This document shows, in pieces, positions 1 through 6,974 of a stretch of DNA of 32,067 nucleotides. Below the pieces are notes generated by a model. It was given only the letters and a program-made list of their open reading frames with translations. It was not told the DNA's origin and ran no database searches. A program made the translations under genes and the position numbers. The stretch's first letter is position 1. Every line of letters starts with the position of its first letter. Source of the DNA: Coriobacteriales bacterium (lineage in GTDB: Bacteria > Actinomycetota > Coriobacteriia > Coriobacteriales > UBA8131); contig JAISLY010000025.1 of NCBI GenBank assembly GCA_031277035.1, forward strand, positions 1 through 32,067. The letters are read 5' to 3'.

Positions 1-173
1 ACCGCAAGAATTACGGCATGAGCATGATTCAAAACCTTAGGGATATTGCTGAGTGGGGACTTCTCGAATTTGAAATTAGAGAGAGCGCAAAGTGGACGTG
101 TCCGTCCTGCGGACAGTTGTTGTCCGTACATCGGGACGAATGTCAAACCTGTGGCGCGGTAAAGAAAGAGTGA
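1..173 (+). CDS. DUF3795 domain protein, C-terminal part (gene starts before the window)
   Basis: An open frame (first full codon at base 3) runs from the window edge to TGA at 171-173 and encodes about 56 residues. It contains the run YGMSMIQNL and ends in a zinc ribbon: CPSCG, then after 13 residues CQTCG. This arrangement is typical of the C-terminus of DUF3795 proteins, small cytoplasmic proteins of anaerobes whose role is unknown. The two CxxC pairs probably bind one zinc ion. The N-terminal cysteines expected in the family lie outside the window. The assignment rests on remembered family resemblance. Confidence 0.6.
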   Translation, partial: RKNYGMSMIQNLRDIAEWGLLEFEIRESAKWTCPSCGQLLSVHRDECQTCGAVKKE

Positions 174-329
174 AGCTATGACAGGAGTCAAACACCCAGC
201 AATCGTGGGGTTTCAGCCAATATGTCAACTGTTCAACGCCCCCCCCCTATCATCTGGTTGCGCTGGGGCTCGCGCTTAAAATAGACGAGCAGACGGGCAA
301 CGGCGTCCGCGTGACAGCAAGGGAGAAGA

Positions 330-434
330 ATGACCATGATCAGCGCATTTCGCGCCGCCACCGTAGACAAGTTCGGCGTACACTGGAACGTGATTGCAAA
401 AGAAGCGCCGCAGAACGGGAGGAAAAGACCGTGA
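330..434 (+). pseudogene. Fragment resembling the C-terminus of a VOC/PhnB-like protein
   Basis: A 34-residue frame from ATG 330 has a usable ribosome binding site (AGGGAG) and contains DKFGVHWNVI. This resembles the last beta strand of PhnB-like vicinal-oxygen-chelate proteins (DRFGVxW). Nothing matching the rest of such a protein is in frame upstream; the frame is closed by TGA at 312. The interval 174-329 holds a C8 homopolymer and broken frames, so the parent gene looks decayed or deleted. Its stop overlaps the DUF2200 start as GTGA (431-434), an arrangement typical of translational coupling. It could instead be a genuine small ORF. Confidence 0.35.
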
Positions 435-781
435 GCAACGAGCGTGTTTATAAAATGAAGGTGTCAGATGTCTATCCTATGCTCGTCCAGAAGGCAGAGC
501 GCAAGGGGCGCACGAGAGCGGAAGTGAATGCCGTCACGATGTGGCTGACAGGCTATGACGAGCAGGGCCTGCAATCGCAGCTTGACAAAGAAGTCAGCTA
601 CGAGCGCTTCTTTGCCGAAGCGCCGCAAATACATCCGAACGCGAACAAGATTACGGGTGTTATCTGCGGACATCGCGTAGAAGACATCGCCGACCCGCTG
701 ATGCAGAAAGTCCGCTGGCTTGACAAACTGGTGGACGAGCTTGCAAAGGGCAAGGCAACGGAGAAGATACTGAGGAGTTAG
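431..781 (+). CDS. DUF2200 family protein
   Basis: About 116 residues. The run from KAERKGRTRAEV through WLTGY, FFAEAPQ and ITGVICGHRVE to DPLMQ and LDKLVDELAKGKATEKIL follows the DUF2200 family along its whole length. These are small cytoplasmic proteins of unknown function. The GTG at 431 was chosen because GGGAGG lies 6-7 bases upstream and because SNERVYKM is the expected N-terminus. The open frame extends upstream to 311, but that extension is Arg-rich and unlike the family. The start overlaps the stop of the preceding VOC-like fragment. Downstream, a short frame beginning at 792 runs into the convergent ABC ATPase gene and is probably not real. Confidence 0.75.
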   Translation: MSNERVYKMKVSDVYPMLVQKAERKGRTRAEVNAVTMWLTGYDEQGLQSQLDKEVSYERFFAEAPQIHPNANKITGVICGHRVEDIADPLMQKVRWLDKLVDELAKGKATEKILRS

Positions 782-852
782 GTGACGAGTGATGCAGTAT
801 GTGTCCGCAGACAAGCTGAGCATGTGCCCTGGGGCGGCGGCGGGTACCTGGA

Positions 853-1650
853 TTATGCGATATGACCGAGGAAGTCTCTGGTGCGCTCGTGTTTGGGGTG
901 GTCAAAGACCTCAAGCGGACTGCCCTCCTCGACGATGGCTCCGTCGTCCATGAAGATAACCCGGTCGGCAACTTCCCGAGCAAAACCCATCTCATGCGTG
1001 ACGACAATCATCGTCATACCTGCCTCGGCCAGAGAACGCATGACGTCCAAGACGCCACGGACCAGCTCGGGGTCGAGTGCCGAGGTGGCCTCGTCGAAGA
1101 GCATGACGTGCGGATCCATCGCAAGCGCCCGGGCAATGGCAACACGCTGCTGCTGACCACCGGAAAGCTGAGCAGGGAGATACTCGACCCTATCGCCGAG
1201 CCCGACCTTCTCCAACTGTTCAAGGGCGATGCGCTCCGCCTCCTGCTTTGAGCGCTTGAGCACCTGGCGCTGGGCGAGCATGACGTTGCGCTTGGCGCTC
1301 AGATGTGGAAAGAGGTTAAAGCTCTGAAAGACCATGCCGACCTTCTCGCGAACCTGATTGATGTTCACCTTGGGATCGGTGATGCGAACGTCCTCAAAGA
1401 AGATGTCCCCGGCCGTTGGCTTCTCCAGCAGATTGACGCAGCGCAGCAAGGTGGACTTGCCGGAACCGGAGGGGCCCAGGATGACGACAACCTCGCCGCG
1501 ATCGACTTCCAAATCGACTCCCTTGAGCACCGCAAGGCTGCCAAAGGCCTTATGCAGTTGCTCGATGCGAACGACGGCCCGCGAGCTACGACCGCCCTGG
1601 TCGAGAACAGCGTTGAGGTCGTCACGCACTCTCTGATCTGCCGCACTCAT
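853..1650 (-). CDS. glnQ: Polar amino acid ABC transporter ATP-binding protein (GlnQ/HisP type)
   Basis: 265 residues. It is the cytoplasmic ATPase that powers the amino-acid importer encoded by the adjacent genes. Visible motifs: Walker [10 protein letters not shown] (about residues 59-67), Q-loop FQSFNLFPH (108-116), ABC signature LSGGQQQR (162-169), Walker [13 protein letters not shown] (182-193) and H-loop VTHE (217-220). The sequence around [16 protein letters not shown] is typical of the glutamine/histidine/arginine subfamily. About 25 extra residues precede the first strand of the nucleotide-binding domain. The ATG at 1650 overlaps the permease stop as ATGA, implying translational coupling. 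It is the last gene of the operon. The substrate cannot be read from the sequence. Confidence 0.92.
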   Translation of the reverse strand: MSAADQRVRDDLNAVLDQGGRSSRAVVRIEQLHKAFGSLAVLKGVDLEVDRGEVVVILGPSGSGKSTLLRCVNLLEKPTAGDIFFEDVRITDPKVNINQVREKVGMVFQSFNLFPHLSAKRNVMLAQRQVLKRSKQEAERIALEQLEKVGLGDRVEYLPAQLSGGQQQRVAIARALAMDPHVMLFDEATSALDPELVRGVLDVMRSLAEAGMTMIVVTHEMGFAREVADRVIFMDDGAIVEEGSPLEVFDHPKHERTRDFLGHIA

Positions 1651-3251
1651 TCGCTTGCATGCCTTTCGGGTGAGGTCGATGTCATCGGGGCGGAATCCGT
1701 TGCGGAAAGCGGGGCGATGGTTTTGAACAGGCCGACCCGTTTTGTCCTTTTTCCAGCGTCCACCTTGGCGCTCTTCTCCCCTTTGTCCGGCGGCGGCGCC
1801 TCACGCCCCTCGGAGGCCGCGAGTTTCTTCTCAAAAATAGAGATGATGCGCGTCAACGGCAGCGTGACGATGAGGTAGTAACAGGCCGCAACGACATAGG
1901 GGGTCATGTTTCCGGCGGTGTTGACGAGGGTCTTGGCAAACATCATCTGCTCCATGACGCCGACCGCAGCCAGAAGCGAGGTGTCCTTAAAAAGGAGGAT
2001 AAACTCGCTGGTCATCGTTGGGATAACCCGGCGCACCGTCTGCGGGATGATGACGAAGAACATCGTCTGCACACCGTTCATGCCAAGTGAGGACGCCGCC
2101 TCAAACTGCCCCTTGTTGATGGACTGGATGCCGGCACGAAATATCTCGGCGAGATAGGCGCTGGAGTTCATCGCCAGCACAAGGATGCCGAGCACATAGT
2201 CGTTGGGCTTGATGCCAAGCAGGGGCAGTCCAAAAAAGGCGATGTATATCTGCAGGAACAGCGGCGTGCCACGGATTACATTGACGTAGATACTGGAGAC
2301 AAGGCGCAAAAGGCGGAAGCGGGACATCCTGAGAAAGGCGATGCCCAGACCAACCGGAATGGCAAGCGGGAAGCCCAGGAGCACCAGGCCGAGCGAGCGC
2401 AGCCAACCAAAGAAGAGGCTTGGCACCGCCGCGACAATCCACAGCGGATTGAGGAAGATGTTCAAAAACTTGACGGAGTTCCACGCCTGCACCCAGTCCT
2501 GCTGCGCAAGTGAGTTAATCAGACGCTGGGTGCCCGTGATGGCGATGAGGGAAATCGAGGGGCCGGGGGCCAACTCGTGCTCGACGCCCGCATCGTCAAC
2601 ATAGCTGCCGGTGATACTCACCTCGCCGTTAAGGGAGGGCAGGCAGAACTTGTATATCTCCACATACAGCAGATTACCTGCGGCGATGGGGTCGTCAAGG
2701 GTGATGATGAGACGCTCCGCCGTAAGGTCTTCGGAGCATTCGAGCTCCTCGTGCAGCGGATGCTGTGGGTCGGTCATGACCATCTCCTGCACCTTGACGT
2801 AGGTGTCCTCAGTCAACGCGCAGCCCTCAGGAAAGACAAGCGTGATGCCGCAGACCTCCTCACCTTCCTCAACCGTGCCAACCCAGGTAAGGCGCGTCGG
2901 CTCTCCGCCTATGATGTTGCGCCCGCCGTCCTGATTGGGCGCTGCCGTCACGCGATCGGTTGTCAGCGCAAAGGCCCGCGTGGCCGGGATCAGAAGCAGC
3001 ACGAGCAGCACGAGCAGCACGAGCAGCACGGTGGAGCGTAGAACGGCCGAGCGTAGAACAGCGGAGCGTAGAAGGGCCGAGTGTAGAACGGCCGCCCGAG
3101 CAGAGGTGCCGCGGGCGGCGCGGTCGGACGGGCGGGCGAAAGCTGCTGGTTGGGCGGGCAGGCGGAGGTGCGCCCGAGTAGACGCACGGAGGGATACCGT
3201 CGCCCGAGCACGCGGCAGGCGCCCATCTCTGACGGCAGTATCCCTCAACAT
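1647..3251 (-). CDS. Polar amino acid ABC permease with extra N-terminal extracytoplasmic domain
   Basis: 534 residues, more than twice the usual size of about 220-250 for HisM/GlnP permeases. The C-terminal half (about 265-480) is the classical permease, with the EAA cytoplasmic loop [18 protein letters not shown] followed by SLGM. Before it come an Arg/Ala-rich leader with AVLRS-type repeats (about 53-73), a hydrophobic core made of VLL units (75-88), and about 150 residues of likely extracytoplasmic domain. That domain contains a cysteine in EEVCGI, one in EGCALT, one in LECSEDL and one in KFCLPS. After the last membrane segment there is a charged tail of about 60 residues. AGAAGG about 10 bases upstream of ATG 3251 supports the start. 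It overlaps the ATPase gene by 4 bp. The extra domain is not a substrate-binding domain I recognise; a sensing or docking role is speculation. Confidence 0.85.
   Translation of the reverse strand: MLRDTAVRDGRLPRARATVSLRASTRAHLRLPAQPAAFARPSDRAARGTSARAAVLHSALLRSAVLRSAVLRSTVLLVLLVLLVLLLIPATRAFALTTDRVTAAPNQDGGRNIIGGEPTRLTWVGTVEEGEEVCGITLVFPEGCALTEDTYVKVQEMVMTDPQHPLHEELECSEDLTAERLIITLDDPIAAGNLLYVEIYKFCLPSLNGEVSITGSYVDDAGVEHELAPGPSISLIAITGTQRLINSLAQQDWVQAWNSVKFLNIFLNPLWIVAAVPSLFFGWLRSLGLVLLGFPLAIPVGLGIAFLRMSRFRLLRLVSSIYVNVIRGTPLFLQIYIAFFGLPLLGIKPNDYVLGILVLAMNSSAYLAEIFRAGIQSINKGQFEAASSLGMNGVQTMFFVIIPQTVRRVIPTMTSEFILLFKDTSLLAAVGVMEQMMFAKTLVNTAGNMTPYVVAACYYLIVTLPLTRIISIFEKKLAASEGREAPPPDKGEKSAKVDAGKRTKRVGLFKTIAPLSATDSAPMTSTSPERHASE
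2995..3030. repeat. 9-bp tandem repeat x4 inside the permease signal/anchor segment
   Basis: Four perfect copies of AGCAGCACG. Read on the minus strand they encode VLL units that form the hydrophobic core of the permease's N-terminal signal or anchor segment. Copy-number change would stay in frame and change the length of the hydrophobic core. Confidence 0.95.
3034..3093. repeat. 15-bp tandem repeat x4 just before the hydrophobic core
   Basis: Four near-identical copies of GAGCGTAGAACGGCC (3034-3048, 3049-3063, 3064-3078, 3079-3093). On the minus strand they encode the AVLRS-like pentapeptides in front of the permease hydrophobic segment. The period is a multiple of three, so the frame is kept. 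Confidence 0.93.
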
Positions 3252-3278
3252 TGAGTACCCGGCCTTCTGGCTTCGGCT

Positions 3279-4130
3279 TTACTTGATGGTTGGCTCGAAG
3301 TCGAAGTATTTGGAGAAGAGCGTGGCATAGGTGCCATCGGCAATCAGCTTCTGAAGGCTGGTGTTGATGGCGTCGAGAAGCGCGGGGTTATCCTTGGACA
3401 CGGCGATACCGTACTGCTCGCCAGTCGGGATGACCTCGATAATCTCACAGTCGGTGTAGGTGGTCTCCACCTGCTCGACAGCAACGGGCTCGTCAAAGAA
3501 GATGGCTTCCACATCGCCGGCAACAAGGGCGGCAAGAGCCTCGGAGGTCTGGTTGTAGCCCTTAATCGTGGCGTCGGGGATGTTCTCGGCTGCCCAGGAT
3601 TCGCCGGTCGTACCGGACTGGGCACCAACGGTCAGGCCGGCCAGATCGTTTGTGCTCGCGTAGGAAGAGCCCTTCATGACCACACAGGCCTGGTTGGAAT
3701 CGAAGTATGGTATGGAGAAGTCGACAAGCTCCTTGCGCTCATCAGTGATGGTAAATGAGGAAAACCCGATGTCCATCTTACTGTGCGCGGCAACCGAGGC
3801 GATGAGCGTGTCGAAGTTCTGCGGAGGCAGGTACTCGACCGTGTAGCCCAGGTCGGCACCGATGGCCAGAGCAAGCTCATACTCAAAGCCGGCCACCTGG
3901 TCGCCTTCCATGTAGATGAAGGGCGGATAGTCGCAGTCCGAGCCGACAAGAATCTTGCCGCTCTCGATGGTCGCAAGTCCCTCCTCGGGAGCCGGAGCGG
4001 GCGTATCCCCTGTTGCGGGAGGGGGTGTTTCGGCAGCACCCTTGCTGCCACCGCCGCAACCGACCAGCGCCATGCTCAACGCAAGAACAAGCGCGGCAAG
4101 CAGCGCGAGTCCCTTCTTTGATACCGACAT
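3279..4130 (-). CDS. Amino acid ABC transporter substrate-binding lipoprotein
   Basis: 283 residues. It has a lipoprotein signal peptide (MSVSKKGLALLAALVLALS, then a lipobox ending LVGCGGG), a Pro/Ala-rich linker and a periplasmic-binding-protein type 2 domain. Recognisable elements are GSDCDYPPF near the start of the mature domain, MDIGFSSFTITDERK, VDFSIPYFDSNQ and, near the end, EQYGIAVSKDNPALL. These fit polar amino acid binders of the HisJ/ArtJ/FliY group. The protein should be lipid-anchored outside the membrane and deliver ligand to the permease 27 bp downstream. The start at 4130 is supported by AAGGAGG 6 bases upstream. The frame stays open upstream to 4208, but that part is only the 12-bp repeat array read through. 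Confidence 0.9.
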   Translation of the reverse strand: MSVSKKGLALLAALVLALSMALVGCGGGSKGAAETPPPATGDTPAPAPEEGLATIESGKILVGSDCDYPPFIYMEGDQVAGFEYELALAIGADLGYTVEYLPPQNFDTLIASVAAHSKMDIGFSSFTITDERKELVDFSIPYFDSNQACVVMKGSSYASTNDLAGLTVGAQSGTTGESWAAENIPDATIKGYNQTSEALAALVAGDVEAIFFDEPVAVEQVETTYTDCEIIEVIPTGEQYGIAVSKDNPALLDAINTSLQKLIADGTYATLFSKYFDFEPTIK

Positions 4131-4143
4131 GTTGAACCTCCTT

Positions 4144-4179
4144 GTTTCCCAGAACGTTTCCCAAAACGTTTCCCAGAAC
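4144..4179. repeat. Three 12-bp direct repeats in the leader of the binding-protein gene
   Basis: GTTTCCCAGAAC, GTTTCCCAAAAC and GTTTCCCAGAAC lie head to tail immediately upstream of the ribosome binding site. Each unit has partial dyad symmetry (GTTT-N4-RAAC). The 12-bp spacing and the position between the likely promoter and the start codon would suit an operator cluster or an mRNA leader element, but this is inference. Confidence 0.9.
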
Positions 4180-4191
4180 AGAACCCACTTT

Positions 4192-4219
4192 ATTGTGAGC
4201 GAGTACAAGGGTAACGCAA
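4192..4219 (-). promoter_or_regulatory. Possible promoter for the binding protein-permease-ATPase operon
   Basis: On the minus strand a TTGCGT box (4214-4219) is followed after 16 bases by CACAAT (4192-4197). The match to consensus is modest. The interval 4180-4302 is AT-rich compared with its surroundings and is the only gap large enough for a promoter in front of this operon. A TATACA box nearby has no good -35 partner. Confidence 0.3.
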
Positions 4220-4302
4220 ACGAATGTATAAATCAGCAGAATGTGTGTATATTTTGTGAACGAGAGGCCTGATGGGTGGGTCGACAGGCTAAAGCGGTAC
4301 CT

Positions 4303-5370
4303 CTAGTCGCCGGCGTTTGAGGGATCGGGCAGGTCCTCTCCCAAATCCGCCTCCTCGACGCCCGACTCCAGAGAGACGATTGCCTGATGGTTGGAGACGA
4401 CCTGGGCCGAGATGGGGCCGAGCCACTTGTCGATGATGACCTCAAGCACACCGTTATCACGGATCGTACGCAGCGAAGTCTGCAGTGTGTCGAGCAGTTC
4501 GAGATTAGAGACCGCCACGCCCATATAGATGCCGGTAGGGTCGGTCAGCAGAGCTGCGCAGTCAATATTCGGGTACTTTACTGCCAGAAAGGAGCCGACG
4601 ACGGCATCGGCCGCCGCGTAAGAGACCTCGCCGGACTCCAAGGCGTCAAAGGCCGCATTCAGGGAGGGGTAGTTGCTCACCCAATCCTCCCCGTACAGCT
4701 CGCCTATCTGCCAGGCGGAAAGAGAGCCCTCCTGAGCGGCGACCTTCACGCCGTTTAAGCCGCCGAGGTCAAAGTCGCCCGCCGCGCCTGCAAAGTCAAG
4801 AGCAAAGACGGCCGGGGCGTCAACAAGATAGGGGCCAACCTGCGCCGCGACCGGGGCAGCGGGGTCATCCTGCTGGATGCCCATCACAATGTCAATGCTG
4901 CCGTCGGCAAGCAGCGCACTCGCGTCCTGACCAACGATGTCAACAATCTCAAGTTTGAGGCCGAGGTCATCGGCAAGCGCGGCGGCAATATCGATGTCGA
5001 TGCCTATGAGACTGCCATTGGCGATGCCCGCAAAGGGCGCATGCGAGGAATCGACCCCCACGCGCAGGATGCCCGATGCGGCAACTGTGGGTGGAACCAC
5101 CTTTGCCTCGCCAAGGCTCAGGCCCGCACCCTCCACGCCGCCTTTACAGCCTGTGAACAGGAGCAGTACGCCTGTCAGCGCCGAGACCAGCACAAGCAGC
5201 AGCGCCCGGGAAAGGCTTGCTGTTTTGGCAGGGCGCACCGTCGTCTGGGCCCTGCGCCCGGCCTGGGCCGAGCGGGCGGCCTGAGCCGGGCGGCCGACGT
5301 GGGCCGAGCTCAGGGGCTGGGCACTGTGGGATACGCGCTTCATCAATCTCCTCCACCCTATCTCTTTCAT
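4303..5370 (-). CDS. Second amino acid ABC substrate-binding lipoprotein
   Basis: About 355 residues. A long basic, Ala/Gln/Arg-rich N-region precedes a hydrophobic stretch ending in the lipobox LLLFTGCKGG. The type 2 periplasmic-binding domain follows: RVGVDSSHAPFAG, IGIDIDIAAALADDLG, DIVMGIQQDD, then VKVAAQEGSLSA and ELLDTLQTSLRTI. It is a paralogue of the downstream binding protein with a longer N-terminus and an acidic C-terminal tail. Two starts are credible: ATG 5370 (GGAGGG 7 bases upstream) and in-frame ATG 5343 (GGAGG about 6 bases upstream). Using 5370 gives an unusually long positive N-region of about 60 residues. The gene has its own promoter and long leader, so it may be expressed separately from the permease operon. 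Confidence 0.85.
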   Translation of the reverse strand: MKEIGWRRLMKRVSHSAQPLSSAHVGRPAQAARSAQAGRRAQTTVRPAKTASLSRALLLVLVSALTGVLLLFTGCKGGVEGAGLSLGEAKVVPPTVAASGILRVGVDSSHAPFAGIANGSLIGIDIDIAAALADDLGLKLEIVDIVGQDASALLADGSIDIVMGIQQDDPAAPVAAQVGPYLVDAPAVFALDFAGAAGDFDLGGLNGVKVAAQEGSLSAWQIGELYGEDWVSNYPSLNAAFDALESGEVSYAAADAVVGSFLAVKYPNIDCAALLTDPTGIYMGVAVSNLELLDTLQTSLRTIRDNGVLEVIIDKWLGPISAQVVSNHQAIVSLESGVEEADLGEDLPDPSNAGD

Positions 5371-5588
5371 GCAGGTTCCCTCCAGCTGACCTGGTCTTTG
5401 ACCCCACACTCGCATACCGGGACGGTCGCTTGATATGATCTCACTACTGGCCCTCTCGTCCGGGGGGCGGAATGCCCCAGACACCGGACGGTACGACTTA
5501 CCCCTAAGACGCGCCGTGCTCGCGCGCAGGACACCGGGGCGCCCACGCGTTTACGTGGATCCTTTTGGCCGCGTCTACCATGGACTAG
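5371..5588 (-). ncRNA. Structured 5' leader of the second binding-protein gene; riboswitch-like
   Basis: Read on the minus strand, this interval of about 218 nt folds by eye into several paired elements. CCTAG and AGACGCG near the 5' end pair with CGCGTCT and TTAGG about 80 nt later, closing a branched domain that contains the CCACG/CGTGG stem. Next comes a GGTA/TACC stem-loop. A GC-rich hairpin follows, with GTCCGG pairing to CCGGAC and an inner GGGGC pairing to GCCCC. No U-run follows, so control would have to be translational. I could not match it to the SAM, lysine, glycine, cobalamin, THF or T-box consensus. The 3' boundary is taken as the start codon. Confidence 0.35.
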
Positions 5589-5667
5589 GATAGCACATAA
5601 CTTTATACCTACCCTAGGGTCAAGGGCCGTCGCATGACGGTGCCAGGCATCGAGTTATGTGCTATCC
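5588..5667. repeat. 15-bp perfect inverted repeat bracketing the promoter
   Basis: GGATAGCACATAACT at 5588-5602 is matched by its exact reverse complement at 5653-5667. The arm centres are 65 bp apart. One arm covers the predicted -10/+1 region and the other lies upstream of the -35 box. The arms are not palindromic themselves. Paired operator sites or the ends of a very small element are possible readings. Confidence 0.85.
5596..5623 (-). promoter_or_regulatory. Probable promoter of the second binding-protein gene
   Basis: On the minus strand TTGACC (5618-5623) is a 5/6 match to the -35 box. About 17-18 bases downstream lies TTATGTG, a poor -10. The expected transcript start near 5588-5590 is the start of the structured leader. 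The -10/+1 zone lies inside one arm of the flanking inverted repeat. Confidence 0.4.
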
Positions 5668-5782
5668 GCAACCACAGACCCGGAGGGAACCTTATAATTC
5701 TAGCAGAAGTGTGAAACGTGCGCCTACGTCCTTCGCCGGGCTCAGCGACAGGAACTCTGGAGATGTTAAGGAGCAGACAGAC
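5668..5782. other. Intergenic stretch without recognisable gene
   Basis: No coding frame is supported here on either strand. A perfect TATAAT occurs on the plus strand at 5693-5698, but it has no -35 partner and no plus-strand gene follows. The stretch lies between the inverted repeat and the 30-bp repeat array. Confidence 0.5.
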
Positions 5783-5850
5783 GCGGAGGCGCAAGCGGAG
5801 GCGGAAGCGGAGGCGGAGGCGCAAGCGGAGGCGGAAGCGGAGGCGGAGGG
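5783..5850. repeat. GGAGGC-rich repeat array with 30-bp period
   Basis: Two 30-bp units (5791-5820 and 5821-5850, differing at the last base) plus a partial leading unit, built from shorter GCGGAGGC/GCGGAAGC modules. It lies just past the PIN fragment on the minus strand. The array creates long open frames on both strands that are low-complexity and not considered genes. Confidence 0.9.
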
Positions 5851-5874
5851 GCACCGTTACTGCCGCCACTTCCG

Positions 5875-6060
5875 TTACTGCGTTAAAATTTCCCGATACA
5901 CCGGTCCGTCGCGTTTCTCCAGAAGCGCGAACAATTCCTTTGGGGTGAGCGTGGGCACCTGGCTTTTCGTGAAGCCATTCTTGTCCCGGGTGATTATGAA
6001 GTCTGCGCCAATGTTTTCGGCGCAACGAGCAACCAGACAATCTGAATCGTCCCGGTTTTA
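5875..6060 (-). pseudogene. C-terminal remnant of a PIN-domain (VapC-like) toxin
   Basis: The minus frame ending in TAA at 5875-5877 encodes about 60 residues: DDSDCLVARCAENIGADFI, then ITRDKNGF, VPTLTPKELFALL and a short tail. The order D-x-x-D-C, GADFIITRD and TPKEL is the classic C-terminal half of PIN-domain RNases. The frame is closed upstream by TAA at 6058-6060 and has no start codon, so the first acidic catalytic residues are missing. The missing half is not found between here and the comF stop at 6090. No antitoxin is visible. A GCAGTAACGG segment containing the stop is repeated about 20 bases downstream. Confidence 0.65.
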
Positions 6061-6089
6061 TCTCTCCATCAGTGAGGTGCGTCGACTTA

Positions 6090-6962
6090 TCACCACACGC
6101 GGGCAAGGGTTGCGACGCGAATCTCCCCCACCCCGGCCTGCAGGAGCACCGAAGCGGCCGCATGAAGCGTCGCACCGGTGGTGAGCACGTCGTCGAGCAG
6201 GATCAGGTGCGGGGCGCGGGGGGAGGTGGCGTGGGTGGAGCGGCCGGGGTTGGTAGGGGTGGCGGCGCTGGCGGGCATGGGAGAGACGGGGTTGGTAGGG
6301 GTGGCGGCGCTGGTGGGCATGGGAGAGACAGGGTTGGTGGCGCGGCTGCTGGAGGAAGCGGCAACGGATTCGATAAGAGCTGCCACTGCCGCCGAATCGA
6401 CAGAAAAACTCGCCCGAATGTTCTCCTCCCGCTCCTGCCGATTGAGTTTACGCTGGTCACCGACCTCCTTCTTGTGAAGCAGGGATATGGCGGCTCGCCC
6501 GGTCTGCCCTGCAAGTATCTCTGCGAGTTCTGCCATGTGGTCAAAACCGCGGCGCTCACGAGCCTTCCGGTCGCAGGGAATCCAGGTCAGCGCGTCGGCC
6601 CAGGCAAGCCAACCCCGTGGCAGCGCCCGCGCGAGAAGGCCGGCCAACACTCCGGCCAGCCGACGCTCGTCCTTATCCTTATAGGCGACGACCATCCGGG
6701 CGGCGGCATCGCGAAACTCAAGGACGCTCACGCCAGCCGAATAGGCCAACTCTGCCGGACCCTCCGTCGTCAGACATTCCGAGCACACCAGCCAGCCAAA
6801 GGGCGCACCACAGCGGGGGCAGGCCCAGCGAGGGTCGATGTAGGGCAGGTTGGCGGCGCACTGATCGCACAGAAGCTCACCCGGACGCTCACAGCCCACA
6901 CAGCGCGTTGGCCAGACAGCTTCAAGCGCGGCATTCAGGGTATCGTCGAGCAGGGAGCCCAT
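6090..6962 (-). CDS. comF: ComF family protein (zinc-finger phosphoribosyltransferase-like)
   Basis: 290 residues. The N-terminus carries four CxxC pairs (CVGC, CDQC, CPRC and, more loosely spaced, CSEC), as in ComF/GntX zinc-binding domains. The body has WIPCDRKARERRGFDHM, and the C-terminus has the PRPP-loop signature LILLDDVLTTGAT. Family members work in DNA uptake or purine-related roles at the inner face of the membrane; the exact reaction is unsettled. Between the body and the PRPP loop is an unusual Thr/Pro/Ser-rich insert made from a 42-bp repeat. The start lies 12 bases after the mtnA stop with only a weak ribosome binding site, so translation is probably coupled to mtnA. Confidence 0.85.
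   Translation of the reverse strand: MGSLLDDTLNAALEAVWPTRCVGCERPGELLCDQCAANLPYIDPRWACPRCGAPFGWLVCSECLTTEGPAELAYSAGVSVLEFRDAAARMVVAYKDKDERRLAGVLAGLLARALPRGWLAWADALTWIPCDRKARERRGFDHMAELAEILAGQTGRAAISLLHKKEVGDQRKLNRQEREENIRASFSVDSAAVAALIESVAASSSSRATNPVSPMPTSAATPTNPVSPMPASAATPTNPGRSTHATSPRAPHLILLDDVLTTGATLHAAASVLLQAGVGEIRVATLARVW
6246..6342. repeat. 42-bp tandem repeat inside comF
   Basis: Two copies (6246-6287 and 6288-6329) differ at one base and are followed by a partial third. On the minus strand each encodes a 14-residue TNPVSPMP(T/A)SAATP unit. They are inserted just before the PRPP-binding loop and keep the frame. Confidence 0.93.
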
Positions 6963-6974
6963 GCGATTGTCCGC

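Noticed and set aside
792-860. Short plus-strand gene beginning MQYVSADKLSMCPG
   Set aside because: It runs straight into the convergent glnQ gene, has no family similarity and no clear ribosome binding site.
5371-5588. SAM, lysine, glycine, cobalamin or T-box riboswitch
   Set aside because: None of the conserved core sequences I know from these classes could be found; kept only as an unclassified structured leader.
5588-5623. MerR-type promoter with CCCTAGGGT dyad between -35 and -10
   Set aside because: The dyad sits immediately after the -35 box, the spacer does not give a good -10 at 19-20 bp, and no MerR gene is nearby.
5693-5698. Perfect TATAAT on the plus strand
   Set aside because: No -35 box at a suitable distance and no plus-strand gene downstream.
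5609-6184. Long overlapping open frames on both strands around the GGAGGC array
   Set aside because: They are low-complexity products of the array and are joined to unrelated sequence. Only the PIN-like minus frame at 5875-6060 shows family similarity.
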